Shown piece by piece: positions 9,579 through 20,144 of a DNA stretch of 64,000 bases. Each line of letters opens with the position of its first letter. The stretch's first letter is position 1. Under the pieces are notes generated by a model. That model searched no databases. It saw only the letters and a list, made by a program, of their open reading frames with translations, and was not told where the DNA came from. The DNA is from Miscanthus floridulus (Eukaryota; Streptophyta; Magnoliopsida; Poales; Poaceae). The stretch is taken from the NCBI RefSeq assembly GCF_019320115.1, contig NC_089587.1, forward strand, positions 104,519,158-104,583,157, in the 5' to 3' direction. A program made the translations under genes and the position numbers.

Positions 9579-12500
9579 GCATCCCAACTTGATTCTTCTT
9601 GTCTCCACCTTCATTCATCTTTGCATAGCATATGGTGGCTTCCAGCCCCATTTCGACTTCTTTCGTCATCTTTTTTGTCTACGGAAGAAAGGAAGCGGCG
9701 GCTCGAAGATAGCCAGAGGTGTGTACCTCAATCTGCGTGATGGGATGAAGGCCCAGTACTTGCACTGCCCTTGGAACACATCGCTGGACGACTGGTACAA
9801 GAAGTGTTTCTACATCCGCGAAGAGTCGAACATGATCACACTGTGCGACGTGGGGTTCATTCTGGAGAAGAAGAACAGCTGGTCAGAGAAGCCCGAGCAC
9901 TTGGAACAGATCTCAAAACTTCTTGGGATGATCCCATGGAAGAAACTGGATGGTCCGAGCGTGGTCGAGAACTTCATCAGCCAAAGGATCCAGCCCTACC
10001 AGAGGAGGGTACATCCTGGCTACAAGTACCAAGGTAGCGTAGACCCAATGAGGACCAGGCAAGAGGCGCTTGACAAGATAGAAGTGAAAGCTAGGATTGG
10101 AGAGCTATTCAACTTAGCTGATCCAAATTATGTCAAGTTGAGCGACATTGAGCACACTTTCAAAGCTAGCCCGACCACCCTAAAGGTAAATTATGCTGCC
10201 TTGTACCCGTAGTGTTATGTTGTAAGAGAAACTTAGTGTGTTATTGCCTTTATGTTTCCTAGATTAATGGTTGTGACAGAGCAGCAGTGTTCGTGTCTCC
10301 ACCCCCTGGTGTGGATTGGCCGCAAGTTGCTGGCCCAACCGCCCAAACCAGCGCTGGGATCGAAGACGTCGACTGGGCCGTACTCAGAGATGGGGAGGAG
10401 GCAATGGCCAGAGCTACTGGTAAGCGGCCAGTAGCCAGCAAGCGTCGTTAGGCCATCTTTACATTGTCATATGATGAAATAGAGGATGCAGACATCTTTT
10501 GACTCGTCCCTCGAAAGAGGAGGAGGCAACTGGAGTCGACGGAGTAGGGTGGCTCCTTCGTGCCAGTGGGACTCGCATCGCCGACCACTGCAGTGCAGAG
10601 GACATGCGGCAAAGGGGTCGAGCATCAAGCCCCGGCACTGATACTAGTCATAGAAAGAGACCCAGTGGCACCCGCGGAGCACGTGGAGCAAGCACGGCCG
10701 AAGAGACGCACCTTTGCCACATCGTTCCATGCTTCCAAGCTGTAAGTATTTGTAACCTTGATGTAAGCTTACAATTTATATTGAATACTGTTGTCTTCTG
10801 AACTTATCTCTGATATATTAGGTCGGCGTCCACCAAAAATCCTGACCAACTAGCTAGGAGTGGCGTGGCTCCACTAGTAATGGCGAAGAAAACTGCCCAG
10901 CAGCTGGCTATGGAGGAACCTGTAGTAGAAAGTCCACTGGAGCCTCAACAGATGAGCGGCCAGACTACAGTCCCCGAGCAGTTGGTCGAGGGGAGAGCCA
11001 AGCCAAGTATAGGTGCTCTGAGCACTAACCCTGCTGAAGGGGACACTTCAGCGCCAAGGGTAACAGACCAAACCGAGGAGCAGCAGCCGGAGGTGGCACA
11101 GAGCACGTTTGCCAATGCTACGGCCCGTGGGAAAGCCATAGTGATTGCAGAGGCTACAAACTCCGGACCAGCGCTGCTACCCAAACAAGAGGCCAAAGAG
11201 GATGAAGTAGAGGAGGTCTTGGGCTGTCCCTAGGACAAACGACAACATGTATATGTGTCGCGGTGGCAGAACGACCAATGGGTTGTTCATGAAGAAATCC
11301 CAGAGGTCGAAGAGACCATGAAAGTTGAACGAGCGGCAAAACATCTGGTGACGGAAGTCTAGGTATATTTTGCATGACCACTCAATCCTGCTATCCAGTC
11401 AAACTGTCTGGCTTAGTTTTTGTACATGTAGGACTTAATGAAGACCGCAAGGTACCGAAAGAAGTGCTTCGACCAAATTGAGGGGATCATAGCAAGCAAT
11501 AAAGAACTGGCGGCCGAGGTGGAACGCTTGTGCCACCAACCAGGAGAGGATGGAGCAAGAGGCACAGAACTAGAACTTGGTCGTCCAGCTCAGTAACAAA
11601 GAGCAGGAAAAAACAAGTAAGTTGTCACTTTATCACAACAAGTGCATAACACGTGTTGTTGCATTGTTGGCAGTAACAGATGTAGTGCAGGCTTAGAAGC
11701 TGAAGTAGTCTGTCTCCAAGAGGAGAATAGTCGTGTGGCCATAGAGTGTGGTCACCTGATGGAGGACAACAAGAAACTGGCGCACGACCAGTCGCAACTC
11801 CGAGACCACACAACCAAGATAAAGGAGGAACTGAAAAGTAAGTGTTCCAGACCACCTTGGTCATTCTGTTGCCCACGTTATCTTGTCGTGGTGTGACATT
11901 TTAATGTCTTTTGCGGTTTGCAGTTTTAAAAGTCAATGCCAAGAAGCATCTAGAAACCGTGATGAAAGATCGTGATGGCTGGAAGGTGCGATGCCTAGAG
12001 ATCACCGAGGATCGGGACACATGGAAGAACCGGTGCCAGGAAGTGGCAACTGGCATTTTGCCCGTCCTCAACCTTATCGACCCAGCGCTTACAAATGAAG
12101 TGCCAAGGACGCCACAGCTCGGACTGGTCGAGAGATGCCGAAAGGCATAGGGATGGTTCCAAGAGTTTGTGAAGGAGGTGGGTGAGTACACAGGCGCACA
12201 TGTGCTAAGCATGGTGCATGCCCACTACCCCCTGATCGATCTCAAGCGCCTGGAGGCTGGGTACCTAAAGGAGGTAGATCCAGACAAGGCTAAGGAGCTT
12301 CAGATGCCCCAGTTGGACCTATCTTGAAAGATAATTGGCGACATTAACCTATGTGGAGGTGGGACAGCACCTATACAGGGTACGCCGTCAACAAGTCAGC
12401 TAGAAACGCCATCAGTTGTGAGCCAATCGGTGAAGCCTACGGTCTCGACCAGCCAGGCATCGGCGGGGCCATCCTCTTCAGCTCGACCAGTACAAGAGTC

Positions 12501-12612
12501 CCTGAGACTCGAGCAGGATGTCAGAAGCAGTGAGCAGCAGGTGCCGCGTGCCCCGACCAGCCAACAGGATAGGCTAGAGCTGTAGAAGAAGGACGTAGTT
12601 GTGTTATTGTAA
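9579..12612 (+). pseudogene. Opposite-strand gene of element 2: Transposase_28 (putative gypsy-type transposon) protein, 5' truncated
   Basis: Coding sequence begins at the element 1 junction in open frame (HPNLILLVSTFIHLC, then PHFDFFRHLF and EWFY-like blocks), typical of the Transposase_28 family (PF04195). Exons that fit GT/AG rules are 9579-10185, 10263-10741, 10822-11362, 11432-11616, 11674-11837 and 11924-12612. Exons 4-6 form a coiled coil; the family-typical tail (GWFQEFVKEVGEYTGAH, then CGGGTAP) follows. In-frame stops lie at 10449-10451, 10500-10502, 10545-10547 and after residue 122 of the 10865 frame, among others, and one base is shifted near 11530. The family name says transposon, but no catalytic activity is established. 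The N-terminus is missing because element 1 inserted there. Confidence 0.78.
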
Positions 12613-13093
12613 ACTTAGGCCTCTTCAGGCAAGCTTATAATAACATAACTATATATCATCATAAGCTTGTTTGTTTTGTATAAAACGTATTTAAGCTTGA
12701 AACTCGCGTTGGTGTAACTAAGTGAGAACATGTTAGCGTTCTATTTAGTTGTACCAGTTTACTCGACATGTCATCCTAAAAAGTTTGTATGGCCCTGATT
12801 TGCCATGTGGTCGGAGTGTGAGGTGCGTGACCTATGCACACGTAGACGTGGACAAGTCAAACCAGGGGGAACCTGCTGATCACCCATAGCGTAGAGAGCG
12901 GATCCCATGCACGCGTTGGGAGGAATCGGAGACAGGGCCTGCTCCGAAAACCTGAGAAGGAATGGTGGTCGGCTTTGACTGGCTAAGTTAGAATAACCGT
13001 AAAATTCGAAGTGACACATCATAGTAGTCGGAGAAATCATAATAGCTTTATTGAATTAAATCGAAAGTACCAGAGGAGTACATATCTCAGTAG
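12613..13093. other. Non-coding spacer between the converging pol and opposite-strand gene of element 2
   Basis: No coding frame is convincing here. The AT-rich part (12630-12700) with AATAACATAA and GTATAAAACG probably holds the polyadenylation region of the plus-strand gene. Pol on the minus strand ends at 13094, so the two transcripts converge across this spacer. Confidence 0.5.
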
Positions 13094-14488
13094 TTAAGCA
13101 TAGAAATGCCTAAGCTTGTCGATGTGCCATGAATTGGGTACGTTCGTACCGTCCAGGTGAGCTAACCTGTAAGACGTTGGTTGTGTGACTTCCCTGATCA
13201 TGAAGGGCCCTTCCCATGGAGTTGCGAGTTTATGGACACCAGCCTGATTTGTCTTCCACTTTAGGACCAAGTCCCCGACCACGAAGAACCACTCTTTAAC
13301 ATTCTTGTTGTAGTACCTGCGCAAAATAGCAAGGTATTTGGATGTATGTACGCAAGAATTGAGCCGCTTCTCTTCTGTATTATTCACTTCTAGCTCCCAC
13401 ACTTCGTTGACCTTGCCTTCATCGAAGTTCTCAACCCGTGCTGATCTAAAAGCTATATCTACTGGGAGGACCGCCTCAGTGCTGTAAACCATAAAGTATG
13501 GTGAGACGCTGGTGTTACGATTGGGCTGGGTTCTGAGGCCCTAGACCATGGCTGGTAACTCTTTGAGCCATCTTCTAGGAGCTTTGTCATTTTCTCTATA
13601 CATTCTCTTCTTCAATGCATCCAAAATCATACCATTTGCCTGCTCGACCTGTCCATTAGCTCTAGGGTGCGCCACCGAGACATATTTTACTACTATGCTC
13701 CTTTCATCGCAGAAGTCCCAAAAAGAGTTCCCGGTGAACTGAGTACCTAGATTAATGATGATGCTGTTGGGTATGCCGAAGCGGTGGATGACCTAGTCGA
13801 GGAACGTGATAGCCTTTTCTGAGGATGCCTGTACCAGAGGCATGTACTCTATCCACTTAGAAAATTTGTCGATCAGCACAAAGACACATGTAAATTTCCC
13901 AGGAGCCGGTTTGAAGGGCCCGATCATATCCAGTCCCCAGCATGCAAAGGGCCAAGAGGCTGGTATTGTCTGGATCTCATGTGCTGGTATGTAGATTCTC
14001 TTGGCGAAGAACTGACAACTCTCACAGTGGCGAACTAGGTTTTCTGCATCGGCTATAGCTGACGGCCAATAGAACCCTGCTCAAAAAGCCTTGCCGACCA
14101 GCGTTCTTGAGGCCGCATGGTTGCCATAGGAGCCAGAGTGGATTTGGTCTAGGAGATGTTCGCCATCCTCCTGGGTTATACACTTCATCAAGATTTCCTC
14201 CTTTGCGTTCTTGTGCCATAACTTGTCATCGACGAGCAGATACTGCTTACTGCGACGCATCAGGCGCTCAGTTTCTATTCGATTAGTGTAACCGCTGCCA
14301 TCTATCAGGTACTTGATGAAAGGTACTCTCCAGTCGGGCTCATGAGTGGTCGAAGGTGGCTCGGTGGTGCTCGACGCTGGAACCGTAGCCACCAATTGCT
14401 TGTCTAGAGGCTTGTCGACCGTGGGATCTTCCTCTTCGATGGAAGGCGTGAGTAGGTCTTGGATGAATACACCATGTGGGACTTTGGC
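13094..14488 (-). pseudogene. Integrase of element 2, broken
   Basis: The His/Cys zinc-binding domain lies around 14130-14000 (LLDQIHSGSYGNH, then CESC). The core follows, with WGLDMIGPF intact, but the second catalytic position reads IINLGTQF where TDNG is expected, so the Asp is now Asn. The third acidic residue is kept (NGQVEQAN). The C-terminal ORF (13492-13094, 132 residues) is open and ends HIDKLRHFYA. TGA at 14081-14083 and further stops before 13493 interrupt the frame. This enzyme would have inserted the cDNA, but cannot work in this copy. Confidence 0.82.
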
Positions 14489-15419
14489 TCAGGATGATCC
14501 TAACTTTGACAGCGCATCTGCTACTTGATTTTTGTCCCAGACCATATGTGTGTACTCGATGCCATAAAACCTTCCTTCTAGCTTTCTGATCGATTTGCAG
14601 TATGCATCCATCTTTTCACTGGTCGTGTCCCAGTCCTTGTTGAGTTGGTTGATGACCAGAGCCAAGTCTCTGTAGACAGAGACATTTAACACTGAGCTCG
14701 ACCATAATGCGCAAACCATGTAGGCATGCTTCGTACTCGGCGGCATTATTAGATGCTGGAAAATAAATCCTGAGGACATACCGGAGCTGCTCCTTGGATG
14801 GTGACATGAAAAGGACTCCTGCTCCTGTGCCATCGATGTTGAGAGAGCCGTTGAAGTACATCTTCCAATACTCGTCGGGCCCCTGAGAGGCAGGCGTGCT
14901 TAAGTCTGTCCACTCGACGATGAAATCGATGAGTGCCTGAGACTTGATTGTAGTACGGCTTGCGAATTCCAAGGAGAAGGGGCATAGCTCCATTGCCCAT
15001 TTGACGATGCGCTCATTCGCATCCTTGTTGCTAATGATGTCACGTAGAGGGTACTCAGTCATGACCACCACATGATATCCGTCGAAGTAATGTTTCAACT
15101 TTTGGGATGTTATCAGTGTGGCGTAGATCAATTTCTGAATCTGTGGGTACCTGGTCTTGGATTCATTGAGTACCTCACTGATGAAATAGATTGGTCGTTG
15201 TACCTTGTAGACGTGGCTAGGCTCGTCGCGCTCGACCACCATGGCAGTGGAGACCACTCGATTAGTCACCGCAATGTAAAGCAGGAGTGTTTCGTCTTCT
15301 TTGGGAGCAGTGAGGACCGGAGGTGACGTAAGGTATGTTTTCAGCTGTGTGAAGGCAGCGTCTGCTTCCTCCGACCACTCAAACTTCTCGGATGCTTTGA
15401 GCAGTTTAAAGAACGACAA
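14489..15419 (-). pseudogene. RNase H and archaeal-type RNase H of element 2
   Basis: The 267-residue ORF starting at 15419 begins with the RT connection (FEWSEEADAAFTQLK), continues through a conventional RNase H (LLLYIAVTNRVVSTAM, then RYPQIQKLIYA) and runs into a second RNase H (MYFNGSLNIDGTGAG, then NNAAEYEACLHGL). In the second domain the first acidic residue reads Asn (FNGS instead of FDGS), so it would be inactive. The frame then shifts near 14620-14690 and continues in another ORF (14833-14489). Confidence 0.8.
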
Positions 15420-15431
15420 TCCCTTTTCAGC

Positions 15432-16283
15432 TTATCTTGATATGAAACGGCTGAGAGTGGCCATGCATCCAGTAAGCTTCTGAACATCCTTCACCTTTTT
15501 GGGCAACTTCATGTCCAAGACAGCTTTGACTTTCTCCAGGTTAGGGCGTATGCCGTCGTGACTAACGACATTGCGAAGTAGTATGCCAGAAGGAACACCA
15601 AAGATGCACTTCTTTGGGTTTAATTTCCATTGGAATGTGTTAAGGGCTGCAAAGGTGCGTTCCAGGTTGTCTACAAGGGTATGTGCTTCCTTGGTTTTGA
15701 CAACTACATCATCAACATAAGCCTCGACGAGGTCGTCTTTTATCTCGTCTTTGAGGCAAGCCTGTATAGCGTGTTGGTAGGTAGCCCCGGCGTTCTTGAG
15801 CCTGAACAACATGGTCGTGTAGCAGTAGGCGCCGAAAGGTGTGATAAAAGATGTCTTGATCTGGTCATCCTTTTTGAGAGCAATCTGGTGATAACCAAAG
15901 TAGCAATCGAGAAAGGAAAGCAGCTCGTAACCGGTGGTTGAATCTATGACCTCGTCTATGCGAGGTAAGCCGAAGGGGTCCTTAGGGCAGTGTTTGTTGA
16001 GATCAGTGTAATCAACGCACATTCTCCATTCATTATTCTTTTTGCGTACAAGAACCAGGTTAGCTAACCACTCCAGATGATACACTTCTTTGATAAATCT
16101 GGCTGCCAAAAGCTGTGTAACTTCTACCCTAATCGCCTCCTTTTTGTCATGAGCGAACTGTCGTAGCTTCTGCTTGATAGGTTTGGCCTTGCCATTGACA
16201 TTCAAGGAGTGCTCAATCAAGTTCCGAGATACACCGGGCATGTCAGCAGGTTTCCATGCAAACACATCCATGTTGCTCCTCAA
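15432..16283 (-). CDS. Reverse transcriptase of element 2
   Basis: This 283-residue open frame covers the RT fingers and palm. Motif A is SFLDCYFGYHQIA (Asp about residue 126) and the catalytic YVDD is at 189-192. The conserved block before motif B reads LFRLKNAGATYQ where FGLKNAGATYQ is usual. The apparent start Met is internal: the same frame continues upstream past a TAG at about 16305 into the protease tail. A TAA/TGA just after FISR closes it at 15432 and the RNase H part follows in a nearby frame. RT copies the element RNA into cDNA in cytoplasmic particles. Confidence 0.87.
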   Translation of the reverse strand: MRSNMDVFAWKPADMPGVSRNLIEHSLNVNGKAKPIKQKLRQFAHDKKEAIRVEVTQLLAARFIKEVYHLEWLANLVLVRKKNNEWRMCVDYTDLNKHCPKDPFGLPRIDEVIDSTTGYELLSFLDCYFGYHQIALKKDDQIKTSFITPFGAYCYTTMLFRLKNAGATYQHAIQACLKDEIKDDLVEAYVDDVVVKTKEAHTLVDNLERTFAALNTFQWKLNPKKCIFGVPSGILLRNVVSHDGIRPNLEKVKAVLDMKLPKKVKDVQKLTGCMATLSRFISR

Positions 16284-16304
16284 GAACCTGACGGGCGCGT
16301 CTTC

Positions 16305-17122
16305 CTATTTAGGATCCAGGTTGGCCCCGATAAGGGCCGTTTTGCTGGGATCACCCTTGACCAGCTGGATCACCTTGTGCTCCTTGGACTTGACGTTCTT
16401 GCATGGAGCCTCGAGCTCTGGGATCTCCAGGTGGTCGGCCGAGGTCTTCTTGGTGTCGAGCATGGTCTCAGCCATGCGAATAGAGAGGTCGTGAGCCTCT
16501 GCTATTTTAAAGCTGTTGTCTTTGCAGGTATAAGCTGCGTATACATTACCCCTGAGGGTTAGAACTCCTTTCTCGGTAGGCATCTTGAGCACTAGATACC
16601 TGTAATGAGGTATGGCCATGAACTTGGTGAGCGATGGTCGACCAAGGATAGCATGGTAGGTGCCGTCGAAGTCAGCGACCACGAAGTTGACGTAGTCAGT
16701 GCGGAAGTGGTCTAGGGTCCCAAACTGCACAGGTAGCGTGATCTGTCCGAGAGGTGTAGAGCTCTGTCCGGGGAGAACACCCAGAACTGTGCCTCATATG
16801 GCTTGAGATCCACCTAGGTTATCTTCAGGGCCGGCAGACTATTCTTGAATAGTATATCGATGGAGCTACCGCCATCAATCAGCACTCTGTCGAATTGAAC
16901 TTTGTTGATACAAGGATCGAGGACTAGGGGAAAATGTCCTGGTTCAGGTATTACGGCCCATTGGTCTTTTCTACTGAAGGATATCTCGCGGTGAGACCAA
17001 GGAGGGAGCCGTGGATCGGCGATGAGGTTGTCGGTGTTGGCCACGTTCAAGCAAGCATGGGCGAGGAGCTTGCATTCTCGTTTGGTCTCGATGGACACTT
17101 TGCCTCCAATGATGGTGTGCAC
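16305..17122 (-). pseudogene. Retropepsin region of element 2, split by a stop
   Basis: The upstream ORF (17122-16814) ends with the protease active site VLIDGGSSIDILF. The downstream ORF (16730-16305) continues with AILGRPSLTKFMA, the usual second block of this protease, and a charged linker towards RT. The frame is interrupted by TAG at 16814-16816 and shifted before 16730. Function as in element 1: polyprotein cleavage. Confidence 0.8.
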
Positions 17123-17299
17123 GCGATCGGTTGGCTTAACGTACTTGTGATGGGGATCTACATCTTCATCGTCGTTATCCTCGTTGCCCTGTTCCCCTAC
17201 GTCGTTAGGCTTGTCGGATGTATCCAGAGCCTATTGATGTGTGTAGATAGACTTGAGAACGCGGCAATTCTCCATGGTGTGGTTTGACAGGGGATGGAG

Positions 17300-19623
17300 C
17301 TAGTAGGGCCCTTTCAATGCTTTGACATAGTCTTCTTTGTAGTTACGACGTCCGCCTCCTTTTTTAACGGTGTTGACCTCGCCATCGTCTTCCCGAGCAC
17401 GCTTGCCCCTGTAATCATCACGGCGGTTATGCCGCTGATTACGTTGGTCGTGGTGATCATGGGAGTCATTGCGCTGGTTGCGGCGGTCAAAATTGTCGTT
17501 CTGACCATGGTTACCACGATAGTCATCATGGTGTGGGGGGTGGTCGGAGCGTGGAACCCTTGCTACTTCTTCGATAATTATCTTTTTAGCGTCGTTGGCG
17601 TCCGCATATTTCTTAGCAGTGGCTAGGAGCGCTATAACTGATTCAGGTCTCTTATGAAGGAGCTTATCCCTTAGGGCGTCGTGGAAGCGTAGGCCAGTGA
17701 TGAAAGCCTCGATTGCCTCGTTGTCAGAGATTGATGGGACCTTGATGCGCATCTCCGAGAAACGCCGGACGTACTCTCGCAGTGGCTCATCCTTCCGATC
17801 TTGGATCCGCTGCAGATCATATTTGTTGCCGGGTTGCTCGCAAGTAGCAATGAAGTTGTCGATGAAGGCTTGCTTGAGCTCTTGCCAAGAATCAAAGTAG
17901 TTCATTGGCAAGCTGACCAGCCATTGGTGACCTGCATGGCCAACAGCGACTGGGAAGTAGTTAGACATGACGTGCTCGTCAGCCATGGCTGATCTACACG
18001 TAGTTTCATAGAGCATGACCCATAATTCAAGGTTCTCCTTACCGTCGTACTTCTGAAGTTTTTCGAGCTTGAAGTTCTTGGGCCATATGACTTGGTGAAG
18101 GTGTAGAATAAACTGCTTCAAACCCGACGGGCCGTGGGCAGTATCATATTCCATACGGCGATAGCTTTCATGGGATGCACGATCATTGGCTCTCTGGTTG
18201 ATGCGATCGCGCAGATCACGTCCTCCGAGGTAATGGTGAAGATCGTTATTGCCATCGTGGTGATCTCGGTTGCCATCTAGATTAGCCCTACGACCATGGT
18301 TATCGCAGTGATTATCGCGGTTGTCTCAGCGGTTGTCATCCCGGACGTCGCGGCGGTTGTCCTCCCGACAGCGGTTGTCATCCCGACCACCATCATGGCC
18401 ACCGTTTCTGCCTTGATGGTTGTCTGATGGGTTGTTGTTGCGTGAGCCATGTTGGTTGGGTGGCTATGAGTGACTTGAGTACTGGCGGCTGTGGCTTGAC
18501 TCGACTGAGATGGATGCAGCTCAGGCTTGATTTACAATCTCTACGGTCTGGGCCATAGCAGCCGTCAGATAAGCTTGTATATCATCGCGAACTGCCTAGG
18601 TTTTCAGGGTATTAGGTAGCCATTGCATTGTCGCCATAGCAATGGCTACATTGGCGCATGGAGTCCTAAAGACCTGTTTGTCCCCCACCCTGTCGAAGGC
18701 ATTGTTGAGGTCGCATGGCTGGACCCTTATGCGTCATGCCTCCTCTTCTGCTTCGGCTTCGATTTGTTGGTGATTAAACCAGTCAATATTGCGTGCTTCG
18801 TGTGCAATCCTTTCTTGTTCTATTTCACTGACTGCTGGTGGTTCATCATTACTGACAACATTAATCAAATCCCCTCGCCTTGGTGGGAAAGACAGGAATT
18901 GTGGGAACCCTAGGGTGTGGTCTGGGATATCCAGATCGTATTCGACGCCTTCATCATCGTGATGCTGGAGCTCAGTGTGGACGGAGGCATTAGATGCGAT
19001 GCCAGACGAGGAGCTAGAGTCACCCTCTTGGACTGTGTGGATGGATTTTATACGCGTAGTTGGAGGCAGCATTTTGTAGGCCGTAGGGCTAGGCCTGGTA
19101 GTTCTGCATCGAGGCTTCATACTCGGAGAGTCAGAGACCCGTCGTGGAGGTTGGCCGGCGACGAGCGGAGCACCCTTTAGGAGTAGATATGACCATGAGA
19201 TCTGTACCGAGTCATGCAGGACGACTGGCCCAAGCTAGTCAGGTAGATCTGTTGTGGGGAGCAGTTACCTGCTCATTAGGTTGACTTTGAATTGAACTTA
19301 CCAGAGCTAGGGTTTCAGCGAGTGGTGCTGACCCGATCGATGGAGTCGAGCAGGTCGGTGTTGTCGATCTGCTTCCCTTTATAGTGGGGAAGCGGACGAC
19401 GGGTTGTCGGTGTGGCTGAAGATGATGTAGGCGTGGTCGGAGCTGTATCCACCGTGGTCGGAGCCGTAGCTGATGCAGATGAAGCAGCGGTCGACGCAGA
19501 TTGAATCCACGCCTCCTCCATGGTCATGGCGATGAAGTCGTCGGAGCCGGTGGTCCAGGTGATCTGGCCGACAGTGAACATGAGGCCATTCGGCGTAGCC
19601 ACAGAGCCAGAGATGATGGCCAT
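17300..19623 (-). pseudogene. Gag of element 2, broken
   Basis: An ATG 32 bases inside the primer-binding site (19623) opens a Ser/Thr/Ala-rich N-terminal stretch to 19315. A second ORF (19120-18734) is an acidic linker ending in a Glu-rich helix. The third (18154-17300, 284 residues) is the Retrotrans_gag capsid domain (ELWVMLYETTCRSA, then WQELKQAFIDNFIATC and EYVRRFSEMR). It is followed by an Asp/His/Arg-rich tail with repeated RNQRND-like words. Several stops and at least one shift separate the ORFs. Gag forms the particle that packages element RNA. Confidence 0.78.
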
Positions 19624-19654
19624 CTTGTTTGCTTGGAGAGCAGTACGCACACCC

Positions 19655-19670
19655 CCTACCTGGCGCGCCA
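19655..19670 (-). other. Primer-binding site of element 2
   Basis: Immediately inside the LTR, the minus strand reads TGGCGCGCCAGGTAGG. A TGG start one base after the LTR end is the expected form of a plant tRNA primer-binding site. The tRNA was not identified; it is not the initiator methionine type. Confidence 0.6.
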
Positions 19671-19671
19671 C

Positions 19672-20144
19672 TATCGACGAAATATGGTCAGCAGTCTACC
19701 TAGGGGTATGCCGAAGGTAGTAGATTGTCGGTAGACAGATGCGCAAGCCACAAACAAGACGGCGACGCAAGACAGACATGAGGTTTTATTTAGGTTCGGC
19801 CGCTAAGAAGGCGTAATACCTACGTCCTGCGTCTGATTGTATTGCTGTATGTCAATGAGAGATGTTTTTTAGAGGGGTCCCCTACCCACCTTATATAATC
19901 CGAGGGGGCAGGGCTATAGATCTGGAAACTAATCCTAGCCGGTTACAATTGCCATAGGTGGCCAGATAAGGATTCCTATTCTAACCGACTAGGATCTTGC
20001 TTGATCACCAAATCTGTCTTGACTCCTTGCGTGGGACTCTGAACAGGTTGACTAGGCCACGCGTCGTCTTTTTGGTGGACCGGACCCTCTGATCCAGGCC
20101 AGCCCAAGCCTAGCCATAAGGGTATAGGGGTTAATACCCCCACA
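19672..20144 (-). repeat. 5' LTR of element 2 (473 bp)
   Basis: On the minus strand it starts TGTGGGGGTATTAACC (right end at 20144) and ends CGTCGATA next to the primer-binding site; the final CA has probably become TA. A TATATAA box (about 19892-19898) lies in the right place for transcription towards Gag. The flanking five bases on the right are CCAGA. Confidence 0.75.

Larger units (their letters stand above)
9579..20144 (-). mobile_element. Element 2: Tat-lineage Ty3/gypsy retrotransposon on the minus strand, 3' end cut off by element 1
   Basis: Read on the minus strand from the right: LTR (20144-19672), primer-binding site, Gag, protease, RT, RNase H plus second RNase H, and integrase ending at 13094. 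A gene on the opposite (plus) strand then runs from the 9579 junction to 12612. Its 3' LTR and the 5' part of that gene must lie left of the window, beyond element 1. The presumed target duplication next to the right LTR is CCAGA (20145-20149). All frames are damaged. Layout and protein types match element 1, but the sequences are only distantly similar. Confidence 0.88.

Noticed and set aside
11432..12612. The coiled-coil frames as a separate host gene
   Set aside because: They follow the Transposase_28 exons with matching splice sites and the family-typical C-terminal block, so they belong to the same opposite-strand gene.
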